DNA from: an uncultured Ruminococcus sp.
GTDB lineage: Bacteria > Bacillota > Clostridia > Oscillospirales > Ruminococcaceae
Direction: 5' to 3'
Length of the DNA stretch: 15,653 bases
Assembly (NCBI GenBank): GCA_902772615.1
Contig: CACYBC010000068.1
Coordinates: 1 to 15,653 of the forward strand
Below the pieces are notes generated by a model. The model was not told the origin of the DNA and did not search any database. It saw only the letters and a list, made by a program, of their open reading frames with translations. This document shows positions 6,624 to 11,978 of this stretch, piece by piece. Both the position numbers and the translations under genes were made by a program. Position 1 is the first letter of the stretch. Each line of letters opens with the position of its first letter.

Positions 6624-7928
6624 TTACTGCTGGCAGTTTTTGATTATGTCCTCGATTATAGATCTGAGATTTCTGTCTTCCTCCATCTGTCTGATGATCT
6701 TGTCGATGGCATAGACGACGGTAGCGTGATTTCGGCTGAATTCGTTTCCTATCTTGTCGAGGGTGTTTCCTGTCACTTCACGGATGATATACATGGACAC
6801 CTGTCTCGCCTGGGATATCTGAGCGTTCTGTCTGCTGGAACGGATATCCTCCGCGGTGACATTGAAGGTGCGCGCTACTTCTCCTATGATCTTGTCGACG
6901 GTGGCAGGCCAAGGCATCTGTTCGTTCACGATATCCTGGATGGCATCATGCGCGGCATCCAGGTTCGGATCGGACCCGTTGATCAGAGAGTACGCATAGA
7001 GCTTCTTAACAGCTCCTTCCAGCTGCCTGACGTCGTTTTTGAGGTGCTTTGCTATGTATTCCGCGACCTCAGGAGCCAGAGTCATGTTCATATCATTTGC
7101 CTTGCGGTAAAGGATAGAGATCCTGGTCTCGATATCCGGCGGCTTTACGTCAGCCAGAAGTCCCCATTCGAACCTGGTGCGGAGCCTGTCTTCCAGGCTC
7201 TTGATCTCTCTCGGAGGACGGTCTGATGTCAGGACTATCTGTTTGTGGGCTTCATGCAGCGCATTGAAGGTATGGAAGAATTCCTCCTGAGTGGAGTCCT
7301 TTCCCCCGATGAACTGGACATCGTCCACGAGCAATACGTCCACATTGCGGTATTTATCATGAAAAGGTTCCGTTGAACCGGAGCCTATCGCCGCGATCAG
7401 TTCATTCGTGAAGGCATCGCCGCCTATATATAGGACATTGAGTTCCGGTCTGGTCTCTGCCAGCTGGTTCTTTATGGCCATAAGAAGGTGTGTCTTCCCG
7501 AGTCCGGAGGGACCGTAGATGAACAGAGGGTTATAAGCATTGGATGGATTCGCGGCAACCGCTACCGCAGCAGCATGTGCGAACCTGTTGTCCGGACCGA
7601 TGACGAAGTTCTCAAAGGTATAGGCGGAAGACGGAGACGCCGGTCTGGCATCCTGCACAGGTTCAGCAGGCTGTGATTCACTGTTCCTTGTGACGATCTT
7701 AAGATCAAGATCATATCCGATCACCGCTTCAAAGCCCTGGCGGAGAAGAGAGAGATATCTGCTCTCAACGGTCTGGCGGATAAAATCCGAGGATACTGAG
7801 ACGACCGCGCTGTCTACGGAATAAGAGACCTCCTCGATCCCTTTTATCCACAGATTGTAAGCGGCATCCGGCATGTATTCTCTGCAGTACTCCTTGACTG
7901 CCTCAAGACACTGGGAGAAAGATTCCAT
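6624..7928 (-). CDS. dnaA: Chromosomal replication initiator DnaA
   Basis: DnaA is the AAA+ initiator that binds DnaA boxes at oriC, forms a filament, melts the duplex and recruits the helicase. The 434 residues contain domain I (1 to about 80), a short linker, AAA+ domain III with Walker A GPSGLGKTH (139-147), Walker B DVLLVDD (197-203) and the RLRTRFEWG arginine-finger region (248-256), and DNA-binding domain IV from about 340. R375 matches the minor-groove arginine of E. coli (R399). The recognition signature is FSRNHATV (397-404) where most bacteria have FGGRDHTTV. It is one residue shorter, with N400 and A402 at the positions of E. coli Asp433 and Thr435. The ATG follows AGAGGA at 9 bases. 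It starts the left operon and has its own promoter at 7991-8019. Confidence 0.98.
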   Translation of the reverse strand: MESFSQCLEAVKEYCREYMPDAAYNLWIKGIEEVSYSVDSAVVSVSSDFIRQTVESRYLSLLRQGFEAVIGYDLDLKIVTRNSESQPAEPVQDARPASPSSAYTFENFVIGPDNRFAHAAAVAVAANPSNAYNPLFIYGPSGLGKTHLLMAIKNQLAETRPELNVLYIGGDAFTNELIAAIGSGSTEPFHDKYRNVDVLLVDDVQFIGGKDSTQEEFFHTFNALHEAHKQIVLTSDRPPREIKSLEDRLRTRFEWGLLADVKPPDIETRISILYRKANDMNMTLAPEVAEYIAKHLKNDVRQLEGAVKKLYAYSLINGSDPNLDAAHDAIQDIVNEQMPWPATVDKIIGEVARTFNVTAEDIRSSRQNAQISQARQVSMYIIREVTGNTLDKIGNEFSRNHATVVYAIDKIIRQMEEDRNLRSIIEDIIKNCQQ

Positions 7929-7990
7929 ATGGATAGTCCTCTATAAAACAAGATGAAAGAATATATAATATACGATAATAATACAAATTA

Positions 7991-8019
7991 ATTATACATC
8001 TACGGGACAGGTCTTTCAA
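7991..8019 (-). promoter_or_regulatory. dnaA promoter (housekeeping sigma type)
   Basis: On the minus strand TTGAAA (8019-8014) and a perfect TATAAT (7996-7991) are separated by 17 bases. Transcription would begin near 7984, giving a leader of about 56 bases that is almost wholly A and T. The -35 hexamer lies inside TGTTGAAAG, the complement of the box-like CTTTCAACA, which would allow DnaA to repress its own gene. Confidence 0.8.
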
Positions 8020-8021
8020 CA
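8013..8021 (+). promoter_or_regulatory. DnaA-box-like site over the dnaA -35
   Basis: CTTTCAACA differs in one base from the TTTTCAACA found twice in the dnaA-dnaN gap and covers the dnaA -35 hexamer. It lies in opposite orientation to the gap sites. Part of the match is forced by the -35 consensus, so it is weaker evidence than the gap sites. Confidence 0.4.
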
Positions 8022-8060
8022 AAGAAACACGTTCAGAGGCATAAAAAAGGGCTCAGAATC

Positions 8061-8075
8061 AAAACAGCATGTTTT
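8061..8075. repeat. Palindrome 1 of 3, AAAACAGCATGTTTT
   Basis: The arms AAAACA and TGTTTT form a perfect 6-bp inverted repeat around three bases. It differs from the copy at 8137-8151 only in the two central bases. Centre at 8068, about 49 bases upstream of the dnaA -35 element. Confidence 0.65.
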
Positions 8076-8090
8076 TTGAAGAGTTGCCCG

Positions 8091-8121
8091 AAAACAGGCA
8101 AGAAGGCTGTTTGCCTGTTTT
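8091..8121. repeat. Palindrome 2 of 3, 11-bp inverted repeat with T run
   Basis: AAAACAGGCAA (8091-8101) and TTGCCTGTTTT (8111-8121) form a perfect 11-bp inverted repeat with a 9-base loop, centred at 8106. Its outer parts are the same AAAACAG/CTGTTTT half-sites as the neighbours. Six Ts (8118-8123) end the right arm, so by shape it could also be an intrinsic terminator in either direction. No gene ends nearby, as both flanking genes are divergent. Confidence 0.7.
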
Positions 8122-8136
8122 TTGCCGTTATTTGTG

Positions 8137-8151
8137 AAAACAGACTGTTTT
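8137..8151. repeat. Palindrome 3 of 3, AAAACAGACTGTTTT
   Basis: The arms AAAACA and TGTTTT form a perfect 6-bp inverted repeat around GAC. Centre at 8144, exactly 38 bases from the centre of palindrome 2, which is itself 38 bases from palindrome 1. It lies about 52 bases before the rpmH -35 element. Confidence 0.65.
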
Positions 8152-8202
8152 ATGCTCCGGGTGTCCCGATATATGATACGGAAATGGCAGACCGAAACCT
8201 TC

Positions 8203-8231
8203 TTGACAAGGTAAATGCCTTTAGATATACT
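8203..8231 (+). promoter_or_regulatory. rpmH operon promoter (housekeeping sigma type)
   Basis: A perfect TTGACA (8203-8208) and TATACT (8226-8231) are separated by 17 bases. Transcription would begin near 8238, giving a leader of about 30 bases with the rpmH ribosome binding site GAAGGAG. The near-consensus strength suits a ribosomal protein operon. Confidence 0.85.
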
Positions 8232-8268
8232 TTTCCTTTGCAAGGTAAAAATAGAAGGAGTAGTTCCT

Positions 8269-8403
8269 ATGAGACCCACATATCATCCTAAAAAACGCGC
8301 CCGTAAGGTCGTGCATGGATTCCGCAAGAGGATGTCCACATCCAACGGCCGCAAGGTATTGGCGCGCCGCCGCGCGCGTGGCAGGGCCCGCCTGACAGCG
8401 TAA
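8269..8403 (+). CDS. rpmH: 50S ribosomal protein L34
   Basis: L34 (bL34) is a small, very basic protein of the large ribosomal subunit that binds 23S rRNA. The 44 residues are the usual full length: MRPTYHPKKRARKVVHGFRK, then RMSTSNGRKVLARRRARGR, ending in RLTA, which matches the family pattern almost throughout. GAAGGAG lies 7 bases before the ATG. An in-frame upstream extension to 8215 exists but overlaps the promoter and is not real. It is the first gene of the right-hand operon, directly before rnpA as in nearly all bacteria. Confidence 0.98.
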   Translation: MRPTYHPKKRARKVVHGFRKRMSTSNGRKVLARRRARGRARLTA

Positions 8404-8409
8404 AATAAG

Positions 8410-8440
8410 AGCCAACCTGCAAGGCTGGCTTTATTATTAT
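8410..8440 (+). terminator. Weak hairpin with T-rich tail between rpmH and rnpA
   Basis: AGCCA (8410-8414) pairs with TGGCT (8426-8430); inside, after one mismatch, CCT (8416-8418) pairs with AGG (8422-8424) around a 3-base loop. TTATTATTAT follows rather than a pure T run, so it is likely a leaky attenuator or 3' stabiliser that lets L34 be made in excess over RnpA. The function is inferred from position. Confidence 0.5.
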
Positions 8441-8452
8441 GCAGTGATTTCA

Positions 8453-8788
8453 ATGAGATTTGAGACCATCAACAGGAATTATCTGTTCCTGAGAGCGTAT
8501 AAGAGCCGGATCAGTTATGTATCTCCGCTTATCGTGACATACATCGTCAAAAGAAGAAGCGGCGGGATCCGTCTCGGCATAACGACAGGGAAGAAGATAG
8601 GCTGTGCTGTTGAGAGAAACAGAGCGAGGCGGGTCGTCAGAGCTGCCGCGTCTCAGTTACTGCGTGATAACGAGGAAAGCCTGGATATCGTTATCGTTTG
8701 CAGACATCCCTCCTGCAAGGCATCGAGCAATGAGATAAGGGATGTTCTCAGAGAGCACCTTACTGCTGCGGGAGTCAGAGTATGCTGA
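8453..8788 (+). CDS. rnpA: Ribonuclease P protein component
   Basis: RnpA is the protein subunit that binds the catalytic RNase P RNA and helps 5' processing of pre-tRNA. The 111 residues contain the hallmark RNR region GKKIGCAVERNRARRVVRAA, preceded by GGIRLGIT and followed by DIVIVCRHP. I chose ATG 8453 because MRFETINRNYLF aligns with usual family starts. A GTG at 8444 would add three residues, but it falls inside GTGAT, which can pair with the 16S rRNA tail and may itself be the ribosome binding site. It begins 49 bases after rpmH, past a weak hairpin, and overlaps yidD by 7 bases. Confidence 0.95.
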   Translation: MRFETINRNYLFLRAYKSRISYVSPLIVTYIVKRRSGGIRLGITTGKKIGCAVERNRARRVVRAAASQLLRDNEESLDIVIVCRHPSCKASSNEIRDVLREHLTAAGVRVC

Positions 8789-9030
8789 GCAGACTGCTTA
8801 TAGGTATAGTCAGGCTCTATCAGAGATTCATCTCTCCGATGATAGGAAGCAACTGCCGGTATATTCCGACATGCAGTGAATATATGATTGAGGCGATCCG
8901 CATCCATGGTCCGTTCAAAGGGACCTGGCTGGGGATTCGTCGTATAGCACGATGCAATCCTTTCGGCGGATGGGGGTACGATCCTGTCCCGCAGAAGAAA
9001 GGGAAGGACGTGCAGGAAAAAAATCGCTAA
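8782..9030 (+). CDS. yidD: YidD membrane protein insertion efficiency factor
   Basis: YidD is a small membrane-associated protein that supports insertion of inner-membrane proteins together with YidC. The 82 residues carry the family core: LLIGIVRLYQRFISPMIGSNCRYIPTCSEYMIEAI, with two conserved cysteines in CRYIPTCSEY, then GTWLGIRRIARCNPFGGWGYDPVP. The N-terminal part looks like an amphipathic helix rather than a true transmembrane span. The ATG overlaps the end of rnpA by 7 bases, with GGGAG about 7 bases upstream, and yidC follows after 16 bases. Confidence 0.97.
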   Translation: MLSRLLIGIVRLYQRFISPMIGSNCRYIPTCSEYMIEAIRIHGPFKGTWLGIRRIARCNPFGGWGYDPVPQKKGKDVQEKNR

Positions 9031-9046
9031 TCTTGGAGGAAAGAAA

Positions 9047-10108
9047 ATGTCACTTATCAGCGGCATTATCGCTTACCCGCTCGGATATCTAATGAAAGGC
9101 TGCTACTGGCTGGTCACTGAGATCCTGCACCTGCCTCTTTCGTATGTAGCGGCGCTGTTCCTTTTCACGCTCCTCACCAAGATCCTCATGTTCCCGATAA
9201 GCGTAAAGCAGCATAAGGCTACCGCTACCATGTCCGCATTCAACCCAATGGTAGAAGATCTGAGGGCAAGGTACAGGAACGACCAGAACAAGCTCAACGA
9301 GGAGCTGACGAAACTGCAGATGGATTACGGCTACAGTCCGACTGCGGGATGCGCTCCGATGCTGATCAACCTCCTGATAATGTTCGGCCTGGTAGAAGTT
9401 ATCTATAAGCCTCTGACATACATGCTAACTCTGCCCAGGACGCTCATCTCTTCTCTTTCCGCGAAGACGATCGAGATCATGGCTGCTGCCGGAACTACGG
9501 TAAATGCCAATGACAGGATGGTCGAGACATACATAATCGGACAGGTCAAGAACAATTTCTCCGCGTTTTCCGAATTCACGGCCGAATACGGCAGCGAACT
9601 TGCCAGGATCAAGGATCTTGACATGAGCATCGGAAACATACATCTATATAGCAAACCGGAGCTGGCTTTGAGCTTAGCTCTTTTGATACCGCTGTTTTCT
9701 ATCGTCACCCAGATCATTTCCACTGCCTTTATGATGAGAAGCTCTGGATCCATGAGCGGAAACGCGGCAGGACAGATGCGCACCACCGTCATCTCCACAA
9801 GCATCCTGTTCGCGGTGTTTTCTTTTATGTATCCGCTGGGATTCAGCCTGTACTGGGGCTTCTCAAACCTGCTGTCACTTGTTCAGAACGTCATCCTGAA
9901 CAAACTCTATGATCCGGAGAAACTCAAAGAAGAGCTGCTCGAGAAGATCAAACAGAAAAAGAAGGAAAAGAACGCAAGGAAAAAGGTGCCGGTCGTCGAC
10001 AAGGCGACAGGTGAGGTAAAGGAGAAGGAAGTTTCTGCTTCTGAAGCTGACAGAATCCGCCTGCAGCGCGCACGTGAGATAGACAAAGAGCGGTACGGAG
10101 ACGAATAA
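9047..10108 (+). CDS. yidC: Membrane protein insertase YidC (SpoIIIJ/OxaA type)
   Basis: YidC inserts and folds membrane proteins, alone or with SecYEG. The 353 residues show a first long hydrophobic stretch (about 31-50, FLFTLLTKILMFPISVKQ), a cytosolic helical hairpin (about 55-95), AGCAPMLINLLIMFGL, a long segment between hydrophobic regions (about 125-205), two more hydrophobic stretches (about 205-228 and 255-285) and a Lys/Arg-rich cytosolic tail (from about 300) that may bind ribosomes. The conserved groove arginine is Lys45 here. No lipoprotein cysteine signal is seen, unlike many Firmicute YidC proteins. A strong GGAGG precedes the ATG. khpB follows after 13 bases. Confidence 0.96.
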   Translation: MSLISGIIAYPLGYLMKGCYWLVTEILHLPLSYVAALFLFTLLTKILMFPISVKQHKATATMSAFNPMVEDLRARYRNDQNKLNEELTKLQMDYGYSPTAGCAPMLINLLIMFGLVEVIYKPLTYMLTLPRTLISSLSAKTIEIMAAAGTTVNANDRMVETYIIGQVKNNFSAFSEFTAEYGSELARIKDLDMSIGNIHLYSKPELALSLALLIPLFSIVTQIISTAFMMRSSGSMSGNAAGQMRTTVISTSILFAVFSFMYPLGFSLYWGFSNLLSLVQNVILNKLYDPEKLKEELLEKIKQKKKEKNARKKVPVVDKATGEVKEKEVSASEADRIRLQRAREIDKERYGDE

Positions 10109-10121
10109 GAGAGGTATTGCA

Positions 10122-11300
10122 ATGTCTGAGATCGTGATGAGCGGCAAGACAGTCGAAGAAGCGCTGGATCTTGCCTGCCGGGAGCTAGGGGTCTCCCGCG
10201 ATGATGTGACCTACCAGATCATCGAATTGCCCCGCAAAGTACTGTTTTTTTCAAAACCCGCCAAGATATCCGTCAAAGTCAAGGAGGATGATTTCTCACT
10301 GAGCGATCTGTTCAGAGACTACGGATCCGATGAGAAGGGAAAGACCGCGGGAGAGAAGAACAGGGATCAGAAGAACCAGAAGAACCAGAAAAATCAGAAG
10401 AACCAGAAACAGAAAAACTCTTCCGAGAATGCAAAGCAGGAGAAGGAACTCCAGCCCGAGAAGAAGGAAGAGAAGAGCGAAGCGGTCTCCGTAACACAGG
10501 AACCGAAGAGCAACCGCAGCAAGAAGAAAAAGAGCAAGAACAAGAACCGCGACAATTCCCAGAAGGAAGAGACGAAGGAACTGAAGAAGGAAGAGACCGC
10601 TGCCGCTGAGGACAGTGTCCCGGAAGATGACGGACCGGAAGAGGTCCTGGAGCCCGTAGAGGAAAAGGATCTTCCCGCACGCGCGGTCTATGCCCTGTCA
10701 TATCTCAGGCAGATAGCTTCGGTGATGGGGCTTGAGAAGATCGATTATTCCTTCGCAAAGACTGAGAGGGGAATAAGGATCATTCTTAACGGTGAGGATG
10801 CGCCTGTGCTGATCGGCAGACGCGGAGACACCATGGATGCTCTGCAGTATCTGTGCACAGTGGCTTCGTCCAGAGAAGACGGAGAATACTGCAGGATCAC
10901 CCTCGACATAGAGGGATACCGCGCACGCCGCGAAGAGTCCCTCAGGGAACTTGCAGCCAAGATGGCAGCCAAGGTCAAGAAGAACAGACGCAGCCAGACT
11001 CTTGAGCCCATGAACCCTTATGAGCGCAGGATCGTTCATGCCGCAGTACAGAAGATCGACGGAGTTGCTTCCCATTCAATAGGCACGGAGCCTTACAGGA
11101 AGGTCATAATCACTCTTGAAGGCGCTTCTCAGGACCGCAGAGGACGCGGGCGCGGCGGCAGGAAGAGCGACGGAGGAGAAAACAGGAACAACAGGCAGCC
11201 TGTCTCCGCACCTCAGGTAAAGACGCCCATTCCCGTGAGGAAAGAGCTTAAGAGCCAGGAAGAGTTCATAGGCAATCTTTACGGAAAAATCGAATTGTAA
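10122..11300 (+). CDS. khpB: RNA-binding protein KhpB (Jag/EloR)
   Basis: KhpB (Jag/EloR) binds RNA, pairs with KhpA and is linked with cell elongation in Firmicutes; it is usually encoded after yidC. The 392 residues comprise a Jag-N domain (1-55), a long charged linker (about 65-185), a KH domain (about 188-265) with its GxxG loop GRRG (232-235), and an R3H domain (about 275-335) with the Arg-x3-His signature in ERRIVH (R302, H306). An Arg/Gly-rich patch RRGRGRGGRK (339-348) and a tail ending LYGKIEL follow. The linker contains four tandem Lys-Asn-Gln units, so its length may vary between strains. AGAGGT precedes the ATG. The operon ends in the terminator directly after this gene. Confidence 0.96.
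   Translation: MSEIVMSGKTVEEALDLACRELGVSRDDVTYQIIELPRKVLFFSKPAKISVKVKEDDFSLSDLFRDYGSDEKGKTAGEKNRDQKNQKNQKNQKNQKQKNSSENAKQEKELQPEKKEEKSEAVSVTQEPKSNRSKKKKSKNKNRDNSQKEETKELKKEETAAAEDSVPEDDGPEEVLEPVEEKDLPARAVYALSYLRQIASVMGLEKIDYSFAKTERGIRIILNGEDAPVLIGRRGDTMDALQYLCTVASSREDGEYCRITLDIEGYRARREESLRELAAKMAAKVKKNRRSQTLEPMNPYERRIVHAAVQKIDGVASHSIGTEPYRKVIITLEGASQDRRGRGRGGRKSDGGENRNNRQPVSAPQVKTPIPVRKELKSQEEFIGNLYGKIEL
10371..10406 (+). repeat. 9-base tandem repeat in the KhpB linker (4 units)
   Basis: Four units of AAGAACCAG (third copy AAAAATCAG) encode Lys-Asn-Gln four times, residues 84-95 of KhpB. Slippage in steps of 9 bases would keep the reading frame. It lies within a low-complexity, Lys-rich linker. 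Confidence 0.85.
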
Positions 11301-11329
11301 GACACACCGAGGTCAAAGGTCGGCGTGTC
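11301..11329 (+). promoter_or_regulatory. Possible alternative stem competing with the terminator
   Basis: GACACACC (11301-11308) can pair with GGCGTGTC (11322-11329) in seven of eight positions. This stem would trap the left arm of the terminator in its loop and use bases of its inner stem, so both folds cannot easily form together. It could be an attenuation switch or simple chance. Confidence 0.3.
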
Positions 11330-11369
11330 CCCGTTGATACGAGGGACAGGATACCTTTGACCTTTTTTT
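11310..11369 (+). terminator. Strong two-tier intrinsic terminator after khpB
   Basis: AGGTCAAAGGT (11310-11320) and ACCTTTGACCT (11353-11363) form a perfect 11-bp stem that runs into seven Ts (11363-11369). Inside, TGTCCC (11326-11331) and GGGACA (11343-11348) form a second perfect 6-bp stem with an 11-base loop. It closes the rpmH-khpB operon and lies only 47 bases before the next gene. I see no convincing promoter after it, so the next operon may rely on read-through. Confidence 0.88.
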
Positions 11370-11416
11370 ATCAGAGAAAGAACGGCAGAAAAGGAAGACA
11401 GAAAGGAAAGTCGGAA

Positions 11417-11977
11417 ATGGTATTACTGATCAATGCATGCGCGCGAAAGGAATCAAGGACCCTGCCGCTTGCCGAGAAAGCGGCGAAAAAGATCTCGGAT
11501 GACATAGTGAGGCTTGATCTGTACAGCGAAGGTCTTGTCCCGGTGGACCGCGACATGCTGGAAAGACGGGAGGCCTTTATCGCGCGGAAAGAGTTTACGG
11601 ATGACATGTTCAGGCTGGCGCATCAGTTCAGGAAAGCGGAGAATGTCGTGATAGCGGCACCGTTCTGGGATCTGTCGGTCCCCGCAGTCCTCAAGTGCTA
11701 TATAGAACATCTGTGTGTTAGGGATCTGGTGTTTGAGTACAGTGATGAAGGCGTGCCGACAAGTCTTTGCGAGGGAAAGAGGCTCGTGTATGTGACTACT
11801 GCGGGAGGATATATTCCCGAACACGATCACGGATACAGCTATGTCAGGGATGTGTTCACTGACTTTTTCGGATTCAGCGATACCATGTGCATCAAAGCGG
11901 AAGGGCTGGATATAGTCGGAATGGATGTGGAAGCCCTTCTCAGTGCAGCGGAACAGGAGATAGAGGAGAAGGTCTGA
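11417..11977 (+). CDS. Flavodoxin-fold NAD(P)H oxidoreductase, azoreductase-like
   Basis: This is a protein of 186 residues with the flavodoxin-like fold of FMN-dependent NADH:quinone/azo oxidoreductases (AzoR/NQO family). Evidence is the first strand and loop MVLLINACARKESRT, the central VVIAAPFWDLSVPAVLKCYIEHL, which matches the FMN-binding P(M/F)WNFSxPAxLKxYID pattern, then FEYSDEGVP and GKRLVYVTTAGG. The physiological substrate is unknown. An in-frame TTG at 11357 would begin inside the terminator. ATG 11417 has AAAGGAAAG upstream and starts exactly at the first beta strand, so it is preferred. The stop lies one base before the mnmE ATG, so the two are co-translated. It is not a usual member of this cluster. 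Confidence 0.85.
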   Translation: MVLLINACARKESRTLPLAEKAAKKISDDIVRLDLYSEGLVPVDRDMLERREAFIARKEFTDDMFRLAHQFRKAENVVIAAPFWDLSVPAVLKCYIEHLCVRDLVFEYSDEGVPTSLCEGKRLVYVTTAGGYIPEHDHGYSYVRDVFTDFFGFSDTMCIKAEGLDIVGMDVEALLSAAEQEIEEKV

Positions 11978-11978
11978 G

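Larger units (their letters stand above)
7929..8268. other. dnaA-rpmH intergenic segment, divergent promoters and palindromes
   Basis: This is a non-coding region of 340 bases from which transcription diverges. From left to right it holds the very AT-rich dnaA leader (about 7945-8000), the dnaA promoter (7991-8019) overlapping a box-like CTTTCAACA, three AAAACAG-type palindromes (8061-8151), and the rpmH promoter (8203-8231). It probably forms the second half of a bipartite origin. Reading frames that cross it overlap both promoters and palindromes and look random, so I list no gene. Confidence 0.75.

Noticed and set aside
7844..7852. Perfect canonical DnaA box TTATCCACA inside dnaA
   Set aside because: It falls on codons for Leu-Trp-Ile-Lys in domain I, where Trp is conserved, and it stands alone, so it may be a by-product of coding. 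Kept as counter-evidence to the divergent-box idea.
8091..8123. Reading palindrome 2 simply as a transcription terminator
   Set aside because: The stem and T run fit, but both flanking genes start here and transcribe away from it, and identical half-sites recur at fixed spacing. It is therefore listed as a repeat, with terminator as an alternative.
8016..8279. Open frame of 87 codons on the minus strand across the dnaA-rpmH gap
   Set aside because: It overlaps both promoters, the palindromes and the rpmH start, has no recognisable domain and an unconvincing composition.
8076..8291. Open frame of 71 codons on the plus strand before rpmH
   Set aside because: It runs through the rpmH promoter and into rpmH in another frame; no family features.
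11357..11416. TTG-initiated N-terminal extension of the flavin oxidoreductase
   Set aside because: It would begin inside the terminator stem and add a Lys/Arg-rich stretch absent from the family; ATG 11417 has a good ribosome binding site and starts at the first beta strand.
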